Assembly (NCBI GenBank): GCA_037833965.1
Contig: AP031352.1
Coordinates: forward strand, 9,652,501 to 9,716,500
DNA from: Marchantia polymorpha subsp. ruderalis
Lineage: Eukaryota; Streptophyta; Marchantiopsida; Marchantiales; Marchantiaceae
Reading direction: 5' to 3'
Length of the DNA: 64,000 nt
The position numbers and the translations under genes are program-made. Below, piece after piece: positions 24,561 to 37,139 of the stretch (positions are counted from its first letter, which is position 1; each line of letters starts with the position of its first letter). Under the pieces are notes generated by a model. The model was not told where the DNA came from. It did not search any database and was given only the letters and a program-made list of their open reading frames with translations.

Positions 24561-27150
24561 TTCTTCTGAAATATTTACTTGCATATGTAAAATCCCCCAA
24601 AGTTCCAGATATGCCCATCAAAAGAAATAATATTGATATTTGTCTTGTCAAGTGAAAACCCAGTTAAACTGAAAATTTCTGACAATTTCAATTATTCTTG
24701 ATATTCGAATTTATAATGACAAGGAACTTCTAGTTCTTCAGCATTTAAGCACGGAATTTAAGTTTTGAAGACTGTTTATCTCGAAGATGTCTTTAAATGT
24801 AGCATCATAGTGAGATCGTTGAGAAAGATTGAAAAGAATATAAGAATATATATATATATATATATAGAATTTTATTTTTTTAACCATAAGGATGTTTTAT
24901 CGTGTGACATAAACTTATAGACTATTAATAACATGTGTAAATACAAGCACCCCGCACGAATCTCTTGAAAAAACAGAGAATGAAATTTTTTCTTGCTCAA
25001 AACTTAACTTTGAAGTCAATATGATATATATTTCCAATAATAATTAAAACACATGTAGAAAGGGAATGATAGTAACAATCTTACCTACTGCAAGTATTTG
25101 AAGATCAACCATCAAAAAATAAAAATAAAAGGCTTATTTTTTTTTAAATTTTAAGTCATAAATACTAAAACTTGAATCTTGAATGTGCAAACTAAAATGA
25201 TTGACATCACTTTGATTCATCACTTCTACAAAATTTTAACTTAATGACATCTTTGAGAGCATGCATATCAGCACATTGTATGCATGCATAAAATTATAGA
25301 TATTACACATTTACGTAATATAAGACTATTTATTAAATTGATAATTTTATAAATATTTATTAAATGATATTGAGTATAATAATGAAACGGAGAATTTTTT
25401 TTAAGTTTCATTGCTTATGTTAATTTTCAAACGATTTCATTTGAACAAGAACTTATGACAAAACAATTCTTAAACTCTAGAAAATCACAAGTTTCTAACA
25501 ATATTACACTTGTGTAATTCTACACAAGTTTAATGTTTTTGGATATATTATTGTTTGAAATATCATTTAAATGAATTTAAAAATATCTAGTAAAATATTT
25601 TACTTGAAATTCATCAAATTACATATCAAAAGATCCAAATATAAAGATAAAAGACAATATGATATAATCTGATTTTCCATTTTTAGAATCCAAATAACTG
25701 TGAAATAGAAATTTTCCCTATGAATCTATCAAAATAAATTTTATTTTTTATTTTATTTTTATTATGTCAATATAATAATTACTTCAACAATCATTTTTTC
25801 CCTTTTGTAATCCTTTCAGTCAAAATTTTTCCATATTAATATTGCTATTTTTTAGAATTAAATTGCTACTCTACTTCTGCATTATATGTAAAAAATTTAA
25901 TCTTAAAAAAAATCCAAATTTTTTTTTGAACTAAATACAAAAAAATTTTAATAGATAATTTTATAATTCAAAATTTTTACGATTTTATAAATAAAACCTC
26001 AAATAATATGTCTTTCAACCTATAATTTACTTTTTAAGTTGAATCTTAATTTTATAACAAATCTTACATGATTGACATGATCACCAAACAAAACAATGTT
26101 TTTATATTAATTTGAAATAGATTAATTACTTTCACAATTCAGGTATTCTGATACATTATCAATACAGCAAATTAATTCACGATTTAAATTTTAAGTTGTA
26201 ACATATTTAAAATATTCCTGTTATTACTAGTGTTAATATTATTATTGTTAAAAAATACGCTTGTGCTGTATCAAATATCATCTTCAAATTCTTGCATGTT
26301 GATACATATCTAATTAATCATTACTTTTTTTTGAGATTTTCATTTTTTTTGAATTAAAAAATATTTAATAACTTATATAAAAAATTTCATGTAGCAATTC
26401 ATTCTAAAATTATTTTTATTGATCTTCTTTCATAAAAAATAATGATTATACAAAATCGAATTGTTAAGTTATTAGTTTTAAAATTCAAAATATTTTAAAA
26501 AACTTCAAGTATAAATAAATCTTACATAGTTTATAACATTAAATTTCCAAGAAAAACTCAATTTGGTTCTTTTGAATAGTATTGATGAAATATCCAATGT
26601 TAAAAATCATGACTAGAAACAAACTTAGATTTATACACTTTGATTACATCAAGATGTATATTTTTAGATCTTGAATTGTTATGTGATATATAAATACAAA
26701 AATTTACAACTTAATGTTTGAATTTAACTACTCGTTGCATAAAGCTATTGCAGAGCTAATAAAAAAATTATTGCTGAATGTGATTGTAATGAGGAAATCA
26801 TATTTTGATCACAGATAAATAAAAAATTGATGCATTAAAATGATAACGGCAGTTTGTATGTTGTCAACACTTTAATATATGAATTTTTTATAAATGCTTT
26901 TAAGTATTTTCCTCTTGCACACCAAGCAAGATCTAGAACCAAGGATAAAGATTTATAAACTCCATATTTCACACTTTGTTAACTTTTTCTACTTTGGGCA
27001 TTGAGTGTACTATCTCAATTCTCGTATCTCTTTCCCAATGACGTGTAGCAAAACATGTAATCTCTAAACAATAAACAAGCAGAAATATTCTAATTGATTT
27101 GATAATCTCCACTAAATTTTCATCTTTAAATCAACCAAATGATGTGAGGT
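24561..27150. other. AT-rich block
   Basis: Very AT-rich, dense in A- and T-runs, with an (AT)n microsatellite at 24846-24866. No reading frame of interest. It ends at the 5' LTR of the copia element. Confidence 0.6.
24846..24866. repeat. (AT)n microsatellite
   Basis: About ten uninterrupted AT dinucleotides inside an AT-rich block. Confidence 0.85.
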
Positions 27151-27155
27151 GATTT

Positions 27156-27356
27156 TGTTGTTAGTATCTAGTTAGCGAGTGTGGTATAGTGATCAGATAA
27201 GTATTATTTGTGGTGTTAGATCTTCTTTGTCTTCTTACACTTCTTTGTAGGCTAGTATATTGACAGTCAATGTTCTCGATCATCCTTATCTCCTTTGTTA
27301 TTTAAGGGTTCTTACTCTCACTGATCAGATATCGAGTTCAGCTCTTACTTTCAACA
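27156..27356 (+). repeat. 5' LTR of the copia element
   Basis: It begins TGTTGTTAGTATCTAG and ends TTTCAACA, immediately before the primer-binding site. It aligns along its length with 31869-32031, sharing for example TCTTTGTCTTCTTA, CTTCTTTGTAGGCT and TCAGTTCAGCTCT-like words, but carries extra segments, so it is about 38 bp longer than the 3' copy. Confidence 0.85.
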
Positions 27357-27370
27357 TGGTATTAAAGGAA
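27357..27370 (+). other. Degenerate primer-binding site (initiator Met tRNA type)
   Basis: TGGTATTAAAGG directly follows the 5' LTR. The usual copia site complementary to the initiator methionine tRNA is TGGTATCAGAGC; here two C/G positions are replaced, consistent with decay. Confidence 0.7.
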
Positions 27371-27490
27371 AGTGCTTCATTCTTTTTTCTACTAGCAACC
27401 AACCATTAGATATTTGCGGTATTGTTTCTTTCAGTAAGTAGATGACTTACTCTTAGAAGAGAACTTGTTATTCTATGACCTTAGCTAGCA

Positions 27491-28317
27491 ATGGACAAAG
27501 TTTTAAACTTTTTCAAGTCTATGAAGCTTTCTAGGCGTGACAATCATCTCAATTGGTCGATTTGCCTAAAAACGATTCTTCACACCAAAGATTGTTGGGA
27601 TGAGATCATCCACCAACCAATTCTACTTCACAATTTCAATGGCGTTCGTCAGCAATACATCCGAAAGTGTCGTATCAAAGCCAAATCTCTGATTCATGCC
27701 ACTGTACATTCTGACATTCTACCTTATATTTCAGATTTAGAGTACACTCTTGTAGAGCTTTGAACCAAACTTCTTCCTTGATATGAATCGCGTAACACAC
27801 AATGAAGTCTCATTATCTCTCACTCGTTGTCCTTGCTTCAGCTTACAGATGGCGCTTTTTTTTAAAAGTATTTACAACAAGTAGACTCTATCGTTGCCCA
27901 GCTTGCCGGCATCGGTCATAGGGTACCGAGCAATGATCTCATACATCACTCGCTAAATAGACTACATGCTAGCTACTGACCTTTTGTGCATAGTTTTTTG
28001 GGCAAAATGGAGCACCAGCCTCCTCCTTCATATTTAGATCTCGTCAAATGTCTTTAGTTCATGCAGTATTTCACCGAGGGAAAGACACAATCAGACGAGG
28101 AAGCTAACTTCTCCGCTACCAAACACCATAACTTTTGTGCCTGCTAAGGTCAAAATATCATGAGTAGTCATCCTCTTCAATCAACTCATTCTCATATTAC
28201 CTCAACACCACGGACAGAGTGGATAATGCCTGTGGTGTTGAGCTAACATGGATAATGTCACGTTCAGCACGTTGTGATTATTGTAACAGGGCTAATCATC
28301 TTCTTGCTGATTGTCAC
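27491..28317 (+). pseudogene. Copia gag remnant
   Basis: An open frame from ATG 27491 to 27763 reads like a copia gag N-terminus, with a KLSRRDNHLNWSICLKTIL stretch resembling the common L-x-G-x-N-x-x-x-W motif. The frame then breaks. About 500 bp further, 28273-28314 encodes CDYCNRANHLLADC, a CX2CX4HX4C zinc knuckle of the nucleocapsid, followed directly by a stop. The protein would have packaged element RNA; it is not intact. Confidence 0.8.
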
Positions 28318-28499
28318 TAACAAAAATTAGACAAATCCATTGCATAGCTGCAGATTCGCGCATCCAACCTCCGTTGTAGCAACCGTGATCAGGTCCACAT
28401 GGTGAAATAAGTGTATACTATGATACATATCGAATCTCTAGAAGTTCCTGAAGAACTTCTAGACAAAGAAGCAAATTTTATAGGTGATAACCTCTCCGA

Positions 28500-31400
28500 T
28501 AGTTGATTTTTATCTTGATTCGGGAGCAAGGAATCATGTCACACGAGATCGTTCTCTCCTGTTGTCATTTCAAGCAGGATCATCATAAGTAGGACTGTCT
28601 AATTCCAATGAGACTTGTCTTTCTATAGCTAGGAACGTCACTTTGTGTATTGTCTTTAATAAATCCGTCAAACACATTTTGTATGTTCTTGGGTTAACAA
28701 AAAATCTCTTGTCTGTAGGCCAGCTCACTGATTTAGGGCATTATGCACTCTTTAAGTCTTATTCATGTTTTCTTTTAAATGAGAAAGATTCAACCAATAT
28801 ATTTTTGTACGCAAATAACGATCTCATGAGTAGAATGTATAAGATTAAGCCTTTTCATCCTCACTTATCTGAAGAATCCAAGCAACTACTCACAAAGATT
28901 CATGCAGCTCTACGACATTTCAGGCCTTTTGACTATCTTAATTGTGTTGAGATTGCTCAAGACAATCTGACTCTTGCAATTGTACCGCCCATTGACAAAA
29001 TACTTCTTTGACATCATCGGCTATGTCACTTGAATTTTCAGACGGCACAACATATGTTGTCCAAACGCCTTGTGTAAGGTTTGCTTTACTTATCATCATG
29101 ACGTGAACATAAGTGAGTCACTTGTGTTTTGTCCAAACAACACCGCGTCCACAGGGATAAGAAGACTCCCAAGTAAAGTATTCGTCCTCTAGAGCTTATC
29201 CATACAAACATCTGCGGTCAAGTTGTTGCAGGAACCAAATTAAGTATATGCTGACTTTTATTGATGATGATTCATGGTATACATGAACTTACTTCCTTCG
29301 AGTTAAGAGTGCTACTACTGAATGTTTTAAACAGTTTGTCATTTTAGTCAAAAAACTCTTTCCACATAAAGTAGTTGTCATCACTACTTGGAAGAATGAT
29401 TGAGACTTCAAAGTCTCAAAACATCATTCAAACATAGGAGTAAAAATATGTGTCTCAGTACTTCAAAACCTATAGTCTTAATAAAAACATACAACGCCAG
29501 CTCACCACTGCTCAAACTCTACATCAAAATGGAATTTCAGAGCGCGAAACCTGTACGCTGATCGAAGCTGTTTGATGTTTGTTTACTTCTTGAAAGTTTC
29601 CTGGTCATCTTATGACCGAGTGCATTTGAGTTGCAAACTTTGTGTTCAACCGGTGTGCTACTTGAGCACTGAACTTGACAACAACGTTTGAAAAATTATA
29701 TGGCATTCCTCCCGATTTATCTCGTCTTTGTGTGATTGGAAATCTGGTCTATGTTCACATACCAATAAAACAGCGCATTAAGTTATAAGTGAAGTATTTT
29801 TGCGTTGTCATGTTGGGGTACGATGAGCAGTCATGAGCCTATTGTTTGCTAAGATTTGCAAAACAAGCCCATAGTTGTGTCCGCATATGTTATTGTATTT
29901 GAATTTGTCCCATATGATTTTTGCTCAGATCAACCATTTGTGGATATTTTTCCCTCCCTTTTTGATTATGATCTTAAGCATCTTACTCCGTCACCGTTAG
30001 AAGAGTATAACTCTCATCAAGCTTATTCCACGGCTACGTCAAATATTCAACAACTAGACGTACTTCAACCTCAAGCATTGTCTACGACTTCTAACATTGC
30101 TGCAAACCTTCACTGTCTCAAACATTGCTCTTCCACAAAAAAATCCATCAATGATGCGACGTTACCAGCTTTTTATGACAATTATTACATCTCTACATCT
30201 CATCAATTCAATGTTGTTGAAACGACCCAATCAATTAATGATCAGATTTCATTCCACCAAGCAAAGCTTCATCTAGACTTGTGAAAAGCAATTTTTGAGA
30301 AATTTGACGCTCTTATTACCAATCTCACTTCGGAACTCGTTGAACTTCCTTGAGGTAAAAAGTCACTCACTTCACGTTGGATCTAAAGAGGAAAATAGGA
30401 GTTTAATCACACACAAATTTGTTTGAAAGCTAGACTTGTTGCTCGTGGCTTGAAGTAGACGTATGGAGTGAATTACAACAAAACATTTGCTTCTGTAGTG
30501 TGTTGATCTACTCTTTGAGCAATGAAAACATTCTCCGTAACTCTTGGTTTGACTTTGCATCATATCGATATTATCACTGCCTTTCTTAATGAAAAGCTAC
30601 AAGAACAGATCTACATGCAATAGCCTCCAAGCTTTGAAGAACCAAGAAAATAGCACTTCGTGTGTCTACTGAAAAGGTCTCTATACGGGCTCAAACAATC
30701 TCCTTGTTAGTATATGAGGAGATTGACACGTACTTTCGCTCCAACAAATGGACAAGAAGTCAACTAGATCCTAACTTATACTTTTTACGTGCAAATAAAA
30801 CTATTACTATACTTTTACTCTATGTTGATGATCCCGTAATTTTTGGTGATAGTTATTCTCGTGTCGTTGAGATCAAATCGCAACTTAGATTATGATATAA
30901 GATGAAAGATTTAGGTAGAGTATTTCAGTATCTTGGAGTAGACATCGTGCATACCACTACTAGCAGAATTTCTATGCATCAAACTAGCTACACTAAGAAC
31001 TTACTCAGTGAATGCAACTCGGACACATTCCTCATTGAATTGGTTTCGCTTTCGGTTGAACTTGTTCTCTGAGGCAAATACGCCACATGTTGCAAGCTCA
31101 ACATATTGTCACTTGGTTGGTAAGCTCATCTTTCTTTGTCACACACTCCCTGATATTTTGTACATTGTTAAACTTCTTTGTCGGTTTATGCATAAATTGC
31201 ATATGGCCCATTGGAATTCAATTCAACATCTCCTACGATACCTCAATGGCACTATTAACTATGACTTACTTTACAAACCGCATATTCAAGGCTATACTGA
31301 CGCAGATTACCTTAGTTGTCCAAACATCCGTCGATCTGTTGGAGCTTATATTTTTAAGCTTGCAAGCGGATCTGTATCTTGATCGTCCAAGCAATAACCC

Positions 31401-31765
31401 ACAATTTTTGATAGCACAACTGAAGCTGAATACAAGACCTTGTCAGAAGAGTCAAAGAGGTAGTGTATATCAGCCGATTGATACAAAAAAGTGGAAACTT
31501 CAGAGAAGGTTCCACTTTCTTGCCGTGATTCTACCATAGTTCACAATTTAAGGGATGCAGCAACACCGATCATGGCAGATTTGCACATATTTTGAGACAT
31601 CCAGAGTGCTTTAAAGCTAGTTAAAAATCTTGTGTTCCATGTCAAGACCAAGCACATCGAAGGCAAACACCATTTCATTAGGGAAAGGGTGTTAGAGGGA
31701 AAATTTGACCTCAAGTACATTCACGCTGAGGAACACCCTGCAGATTTGCTCACTTAGTCACTACC
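28500..31765 (+). pseudogene. Copia pol remnant (protease, integrase, reverse transcriptase, RNase H)
   Basis: Conserved blocks appear in the expected order but in different frames. They are the protease FYLDSGARNHVT (28508-28543); the longest gag-pre-integrase frame (28643-29011), continuing as HHRLCHLN at 29012; the integrase start ELIHTNICGQ (29192); a QNGISERE block near 29527; and PDLSRLCVIGNLVYVHIP near 29717. Reverse transcriptase follows with KARLVARGLK (30426), HHIDIITAFLNEKL near 30560 and LLYVDD (30815-30832). RNase H has the GYTDADY block at about 31291 and STTEAEY near 31416. The tail with TKHIEGKHHFIRERVLEG ends near 31760. Stops interrupt conserved positions, for instance at 29284, 30456, 30621, 30708, 31380 and 31395. 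No functional product is expected. Confidence 0.9.
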
Positions 31766-31859
31766 AAAAATCTAGTGGAGTATGTTTGTCATCTCACATT
31801 CAAGCTTTCTAAGATTGGAATCCAATGCTCTATCATTAGAATTTTACGTTACTGCCCTC

Positions 31860-31868
31860 GAGAAGGGG
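31860..31868 (+). other. Polypurine tract
   Basis: GAGAAGGGG lies immediately upstream of the 3' LTR, where second-strand priming of an LTR element is expected. Confidence 0.65.
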
Positions 31869-32031
31869 AGTTGTTAGTATTTAGTTACCGAGTGTAGTAT
31901 AGTGATCAGATTAGGTGTTAGATATTCTTTGTCTTCTTAAACTTCTTTGTAGGCTGGTATATTGATCCTTTGTTACTTAAGGGTTCCTACTCTCACTAAT
32001 CAGATGTCCAGTTCAGCTCTGATTTCCAATA
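31869..32031 (+). repeat. 3' LTR of the copia element
   Basis: It aligns with 27156-27356 and begins at the GTTGTTAG shared with that copy. Its terminal dinucleotides have decayed: the expected TG start reads AG and the expected CA end reads TA. Internal deletions relative to the 5' copy make it 163 bp. The level of difference indicates an old insertion. Confidence 0.82.
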
Positions 32032-32036
32032 GATTT

Positions 32037-35000
32037 TCAAGTCTCAAAGTAATACGTCTTCATGTAGATTCACATTAGAGTAATGAAATAAATTCAAAAT
32101 ACTATGGGCTGCTATCTATGTATATCTGAACTGTTTCACATCTGTAGTGTAGGGCCAACATCTTTTCTACACAATAGGTATAAACAAAGTACTTTTCTCA
32201 GTGTAGACTTCATAAAGACTTGAATGAAAATAATGTTGTTGGTAGCACAAGATATAGATCTTTGCATGAAGTAGTATCTGAGTACTGAATCAGCTTCATA
32301 TTCTCACGGATTTGAGCTTCTTTAGAGATTTTACATTCAGTGACATATATACAAGATACCAAAATGAATGTACGAGGAGGTGGTTTTGATGAACCACAAC
32401 TTCCACCAGGTACCAACCCTCCCCTTCCTCTTTCCATGTTGTTGCGAGAGAAACGAAGAACATCCATCGGATCGCAGAGTAACGGGACTTCTGCCTTATC
32501 CAGACTATGCCAGAATACTGGTCCTGTACACATTGAACTTCGACCATGAGTGTTCCAGACCAGACTTTGTTTAAGCACAAGTTAGGCTTCATATTGTCTT
32601 TGTTCAGAGTATCGTAAACTAAATCGTCTACAAATGGACAAATATCCGAGCTGGTAAACAGGGTCCCACTTGCCATACACGCAAATCCAAGTTAAACATG
32701 TTTTCTCGATAGGGCAAACCTCATATGGAGGTGTATCAGGGGATAAACCCTAAACCGTATGAACATGGACAAGAAGCTAAAATGTGATGCAAGGACAACT
32801 TCATATGCACGCAGGTTTCACAAAGAAATAATCATTAACATGAGGCTGAACTGCATATAGATTCGAATCAGAGTAATTATGTTCATAACATGCGGGTATC
32901 AAAATATGATCAATTTGGTACATAATGATATCTTGATCATTGATTTCATATAACACACTGCTAACTTCATATACGCGGATTTGAGATTCTTCCGATTTGT
33001 AATACTCAGCCTACTTTACACACAGGTGGATTTGAACAATGTATGAATGTGTATTTGAGCTGAAAAGATGGTCAAGTTCTTATTCACGCTTGTTTGAGTT
33101 GCAATAAACAGCTGATTTATAAATCCAACAAATAGTACATAGATATCAAATGGGGCATAACATAAATTAATTTGTTTGCGTATAAGAACCATTTGTATTA
33201 TCCAACCATTTTCATTCAGATTCGCGTCTGTGTTGTTACATGCGGTCGACTTCTTGTGCTTGCGAATATGAATGAACATTGCAGGAGACTGGGCGGATGT
33301 TTTTGCAATGCAGCCACCTGTACATACTTTCATACATGGATGCACACAATTACAAGCAACCGAGCCATCCACTGTGACTAAACTGCTGTCACGCCTTCCT
33401 CTACCAGTGGCCCAGAAGTACTCCAGGCACTACGTATATCGAGCAATCCCCTTATATTGTACAGGTTATCAGTCCCCTAAACTTTTACTGGCAACCAATC
33501 TCAATCCCATTTGCTGTCTTCCGCAGTTTCTGCAGCTTGGGTTTTGGAACTCTTGTGATAACCCCAGTAAACGAGTAAAATGTATCACTGTGCACTTCTG
33601 GAGTTAGGTAAGGTGACAGGGGACTCTGGAAATCACTGCATAGGACAACATTTTCTTCTTTTTCGAAGAGACTTCCGTAAATTTAACTTATGCTTACGGA
33701 GCTTTTTGGTAAAGAGCTTATTCAGTGTGGTCCACTCTCGGTCTATATGGTTTTGAATCGGAACAAACCAATTACATCTTCTTCTGCAAAACGCTATATT
33801 ACAGTTTGTTCTCTTTTCGAAGTGCAAAAGAACAAAATGATGATTGAAGCCGTACTTGGCTTAGTTCTCACTCGCATTTAGGTTCAGATATAACTGAAAT
33901 TCAACGCGCAATTAGCTGATTGCTCAGCTAGTTCCTTGTCCGAGTGGCCCACGGTCATTGAGGTACCGTAGCTGTAAAACAGAGAAGACGTACCCACGCC
34001 ATTGTGTGTAAGATTCAAGAGCCATATTCTGACAAGCAACTCTGAAGATGCCTCGTGAAAGTTTTATGGGTACGAGCTTGCCCTTAGCAGGATTCAAGAG
34101 CAGGCCTGCTTGAAGGCCATCTTGCATATCAAATAGGACAACTCCAAAGACAATAATAGAAGATTAAAACCCCTTCCACAACTTGTTTTTTCTGCTCCCC
34201 TGCTCTGTACTTGGAGGTGGGGTAGTCTCGACATGCAAATGGGAACTCACTAGACTCCAGGAGTATATTTGCTTCACCGACTTTGGTGTAAGAGAACAAA
34301 ACTTTAAAGGTTGAGCTCTTTCAACGATAGGAAAAATACAAAGTCTGTAGAAGCGAAATCTGTTGGAAGGCCCGGTTCTGGACGCGGACGTTGAAACTAA
34401 ACGCGCCTTCTCCCACATCTGAATTCAGATCTTTACAAATGAATTCTGATCTGGACGAGATGAATCCTTTCTTCCAATTCTTATCCCGTTTGTAACCTCA
34501 GGACAGAATTCTAGTTCCCAGTAATATAAGAACGAGTCGAGTCCGTGGATTCCGAGTGGTTTCCCCTTTCCGTGTTCACTGTCCATTTCACTACAGACTT
34601 CGTAGTGAATTGCAGCACCCATGTACTTGGAAATGGAACCCACCGGAGAGCCCAGAAACGTGACACCTGTGTGAGACAATCAGTGCAACACCTCAAAACG
34701 GCCCCCAACATAATCTGGATTCTGGACCATCCATGGAGGCAGAAAAGGAATGTGGCTTTGGCCATCTACATGCTACAATGGTGATGCTTTTCAACTGTAG
34801 CTCTGTATGATTTTGCCATAGCTCCTACACTAGCCAGTACCCTCGTGACACTTGGGCTATTTGGTAGTTCTCTTCACACGTCTGGGCTTCAATGCATGTG
34901 AGCAAAGGTCTCCATTTCCACATCCGTGTGGATGTGGGAAATAGAGCCCTAGTTTAGCCGGACCTATACAATCTGTAAACTTACTGTACTTCCATGTTTG

Positions 35001-37130
35001 CATACAGGCATTCGCTTCCACGTCATCGGCGTTTGGAACCTAGGACGTGCATGCAATCGTTCAAGGAATCTTCGAATTGATGAACTTTTCTTTAACCTCG
35101 AAATAACTTGCCAGTAGTCGATAATATCAAAAGGAGGCACTAGAATTTGAAAGATGAAGGAAACTCGTGTAGTAGGAATCACTGGCAAAAAAGAAAAAGG
35201 AAATCTCAAGGGACGGAAAGGATAAAGCCTCATATACTGGCCAGCATTCCCAAAGTGATTTGCAAAAAATTAGCTGTGCTGAAGTTGCATGATTGAATGA
35301 GAGGCATATATATACATTCTATCTATCTTTAAAGTTTAGTGAAAGTGGCAGTATTTTTGGAGAATCGGGTATATTCCTCGAATGTGACGAAGAAGTGGAG
35401 ATATTGAATGGGGAACAGGAATTAGACAAACGAAGTGGCCAAAATGTGATGATCATCTGAACTCTCCAGTCTAGCTATGAACCCCAGAATTCGATTATAC
35501 GAGTCTTCTATATATAGAGGGTCAGTGGTGGAGGTAAGCATCCTCGTTGCTTAACTCCACCCGTCGAAAGTAGTCTAGATGTAGGGCCTCGATGCTTTTG
35601 GTGCGTCTTCTTTCGAGGCATCGAAGGAAACCTGTGCAAGATGTCGGCTAAAGCAGCGTCTATATCTATTCCCCTTCTTGCACCTTTTGTTCATTGAATC
35701 TCCCTCGTCTTGCCCGTCTCCAACTGTATGTCAAGATGACCTACCTCTTAATTTGAAATCTCGATCCTGATCTGAATTGACTTCACCTTACTTAAACCAC
35801 ACCAACTTTTGATCTTTCTATCAATGGTTCCATTTGAGCTTGATCACGACACTGTGGTAATTACTACACATTTCAGCTCATCATCATCTTGACCTGTAGG
35901 ATTTCCACCTAAAGTACAGTATGCCATTTGTTATTTCATGTTTCGGTGGTGTTTCGTCGGTGCACAGAGATATATAATGATATTTTTATATATAGTATAG
36001 CTTGAATGTCAGTTATTGTTTCTTGTTTTCTACTCGCAAAGGTGACAACCGTGAAATGATCAATGAAACTGGAGGCATGCTTTGCGGATGATCTGAATAG
36101 ACGTACTTGTTTGTTTGACTTTGTAGAGTTTCATAGCTCTATACAAAGAGAAAATTAATACAATTGATTCTATAACTTGCTTATTATATATCATATGGGC
36201 CAAATCAGTACTAATTTCAATCAACTTGGGTGATGTACGATAGAGAAGTGGCGAACACGGTCAACTTACTAGGTGTTGTCATTTACTATTGATCAGTTAA
36301 GTATGTATCATTTGCATCGTCAACCAGTTAAACATGGCACTAGTTATACTGTCATTCGATCATCAACGTTTTTGTTGAAGAAGCCAGTACATGTCACACG
36401 GAGGAGGACAAACATTACGGAAAGATGCACAGATTTTCAGATTCAAGAGCTCAGAAGTTAGACGGAGCTGCACTTAAAATCACTCCACTTTCCTTCTCCG
36501 TGAAGCACGCTACCTTGCTCGGCAAATTGTAGCTGCTTCCTTTACTCAAATATTTCACGTTTCGTTCATTAGTCTTGTGTCCAAACGACAAAGCATGACT
36601 TCAGAAAGTGCAGGTTGGGCCCATCTGAAACTTCTAATCACCTGAGGAACTTTACGGTTCTGGTCTTCGAGACTAAGATGATGATGATGATTCTTCATAA
36701 CAGCGACTTCAGCTTCTGAAAGGTGTGAAGGTGTAAAGCACTTGCCCATGTCACCTATCATGATTGAGATAGAGAGGAACAAAGTGGTCCTGCCATACCG
36801 CAACGAGCCAAGCAGTACTCTTGTGCATAACTGTCAGACGAGAACAGGAACAAAGTACATAGCACACGTACATCTCAAGTTCCTAGCATTCCATGAGAAT
36901 CCAACTCCTTAAATTCCCTAATAACAGTGTGCTGCTTGCTACTTGTACCTATTCTATAACCCAATATCATCTGAATCTAAATGAACACCATACATGCATG
37001 TCGTAGTTATCTCTCGTTCCTTGCCATTGAAGAACGGTGCGAAATAATATAACAAGGACCCCATGAAATCAAGGATGAAAGCAAAAGATACCATGTGGCT
37101 GATCCCAAAAGCATTACGATGTGAATTATG
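32037..37130. other. Intergenic region, no gene recognised
   Basis: Moderate GC content, with frames up to 126 codons that overlap on opposite strands and carry no known motif. Between 32285 and 33020 a few diverged words such as CTTCATAT followed by CGGATTTGAG recur, hinting at a degraded repeat. A hairpin lies at 34914-34942. No RNA gene seen. Confidence 0.4.
34914..34942. repeat. Short hairpin
   Basis: CCACATCC at 34918-34925 and GGATGTGG at 34930-34937 pair perfectly around a GTGT loop. An ATTT/AAAT extension follows across one bulged G. Confidence 0.6.
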
Positions 37131-37139
37131 CAATGTTAC

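Larger units (their letters stand above)
27156..32031 (+). mobile_element. Degenerate Ty1/copia LTR retrotransposon
   Basis: About 4.9 kb, oriented on the plus strand and flanked by two related LTRs. Internal order is primer-binding site, gag, protease, integrase, reverse transcriptase, RNase H; integrase before reverse transcriptase identifies the copia superfamily. Visible signatures are a CCHC zinc knuckle (28273-28314), protease DSGA (28517-28528), the YVDD active site (30821-30832) and GYTDADY in RNase H. Many stops and frame changes make it non-autonomous. A GATTT direct repeat at 27151-27155 and 32032-32036 is a plausible target-site duplication. If the LTRs instead begin at TGTTAG (27159 and 31872), the duplication is less clear, so ends are good to about 3 bp. 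Confidence 0.93.

Noticed and set aside
29397..29435. Local inverted repeat inside the copia integrase region.
   Set aside because: Short imperfect arms within a decayed element; chance or mutation is a sufficient explanation.
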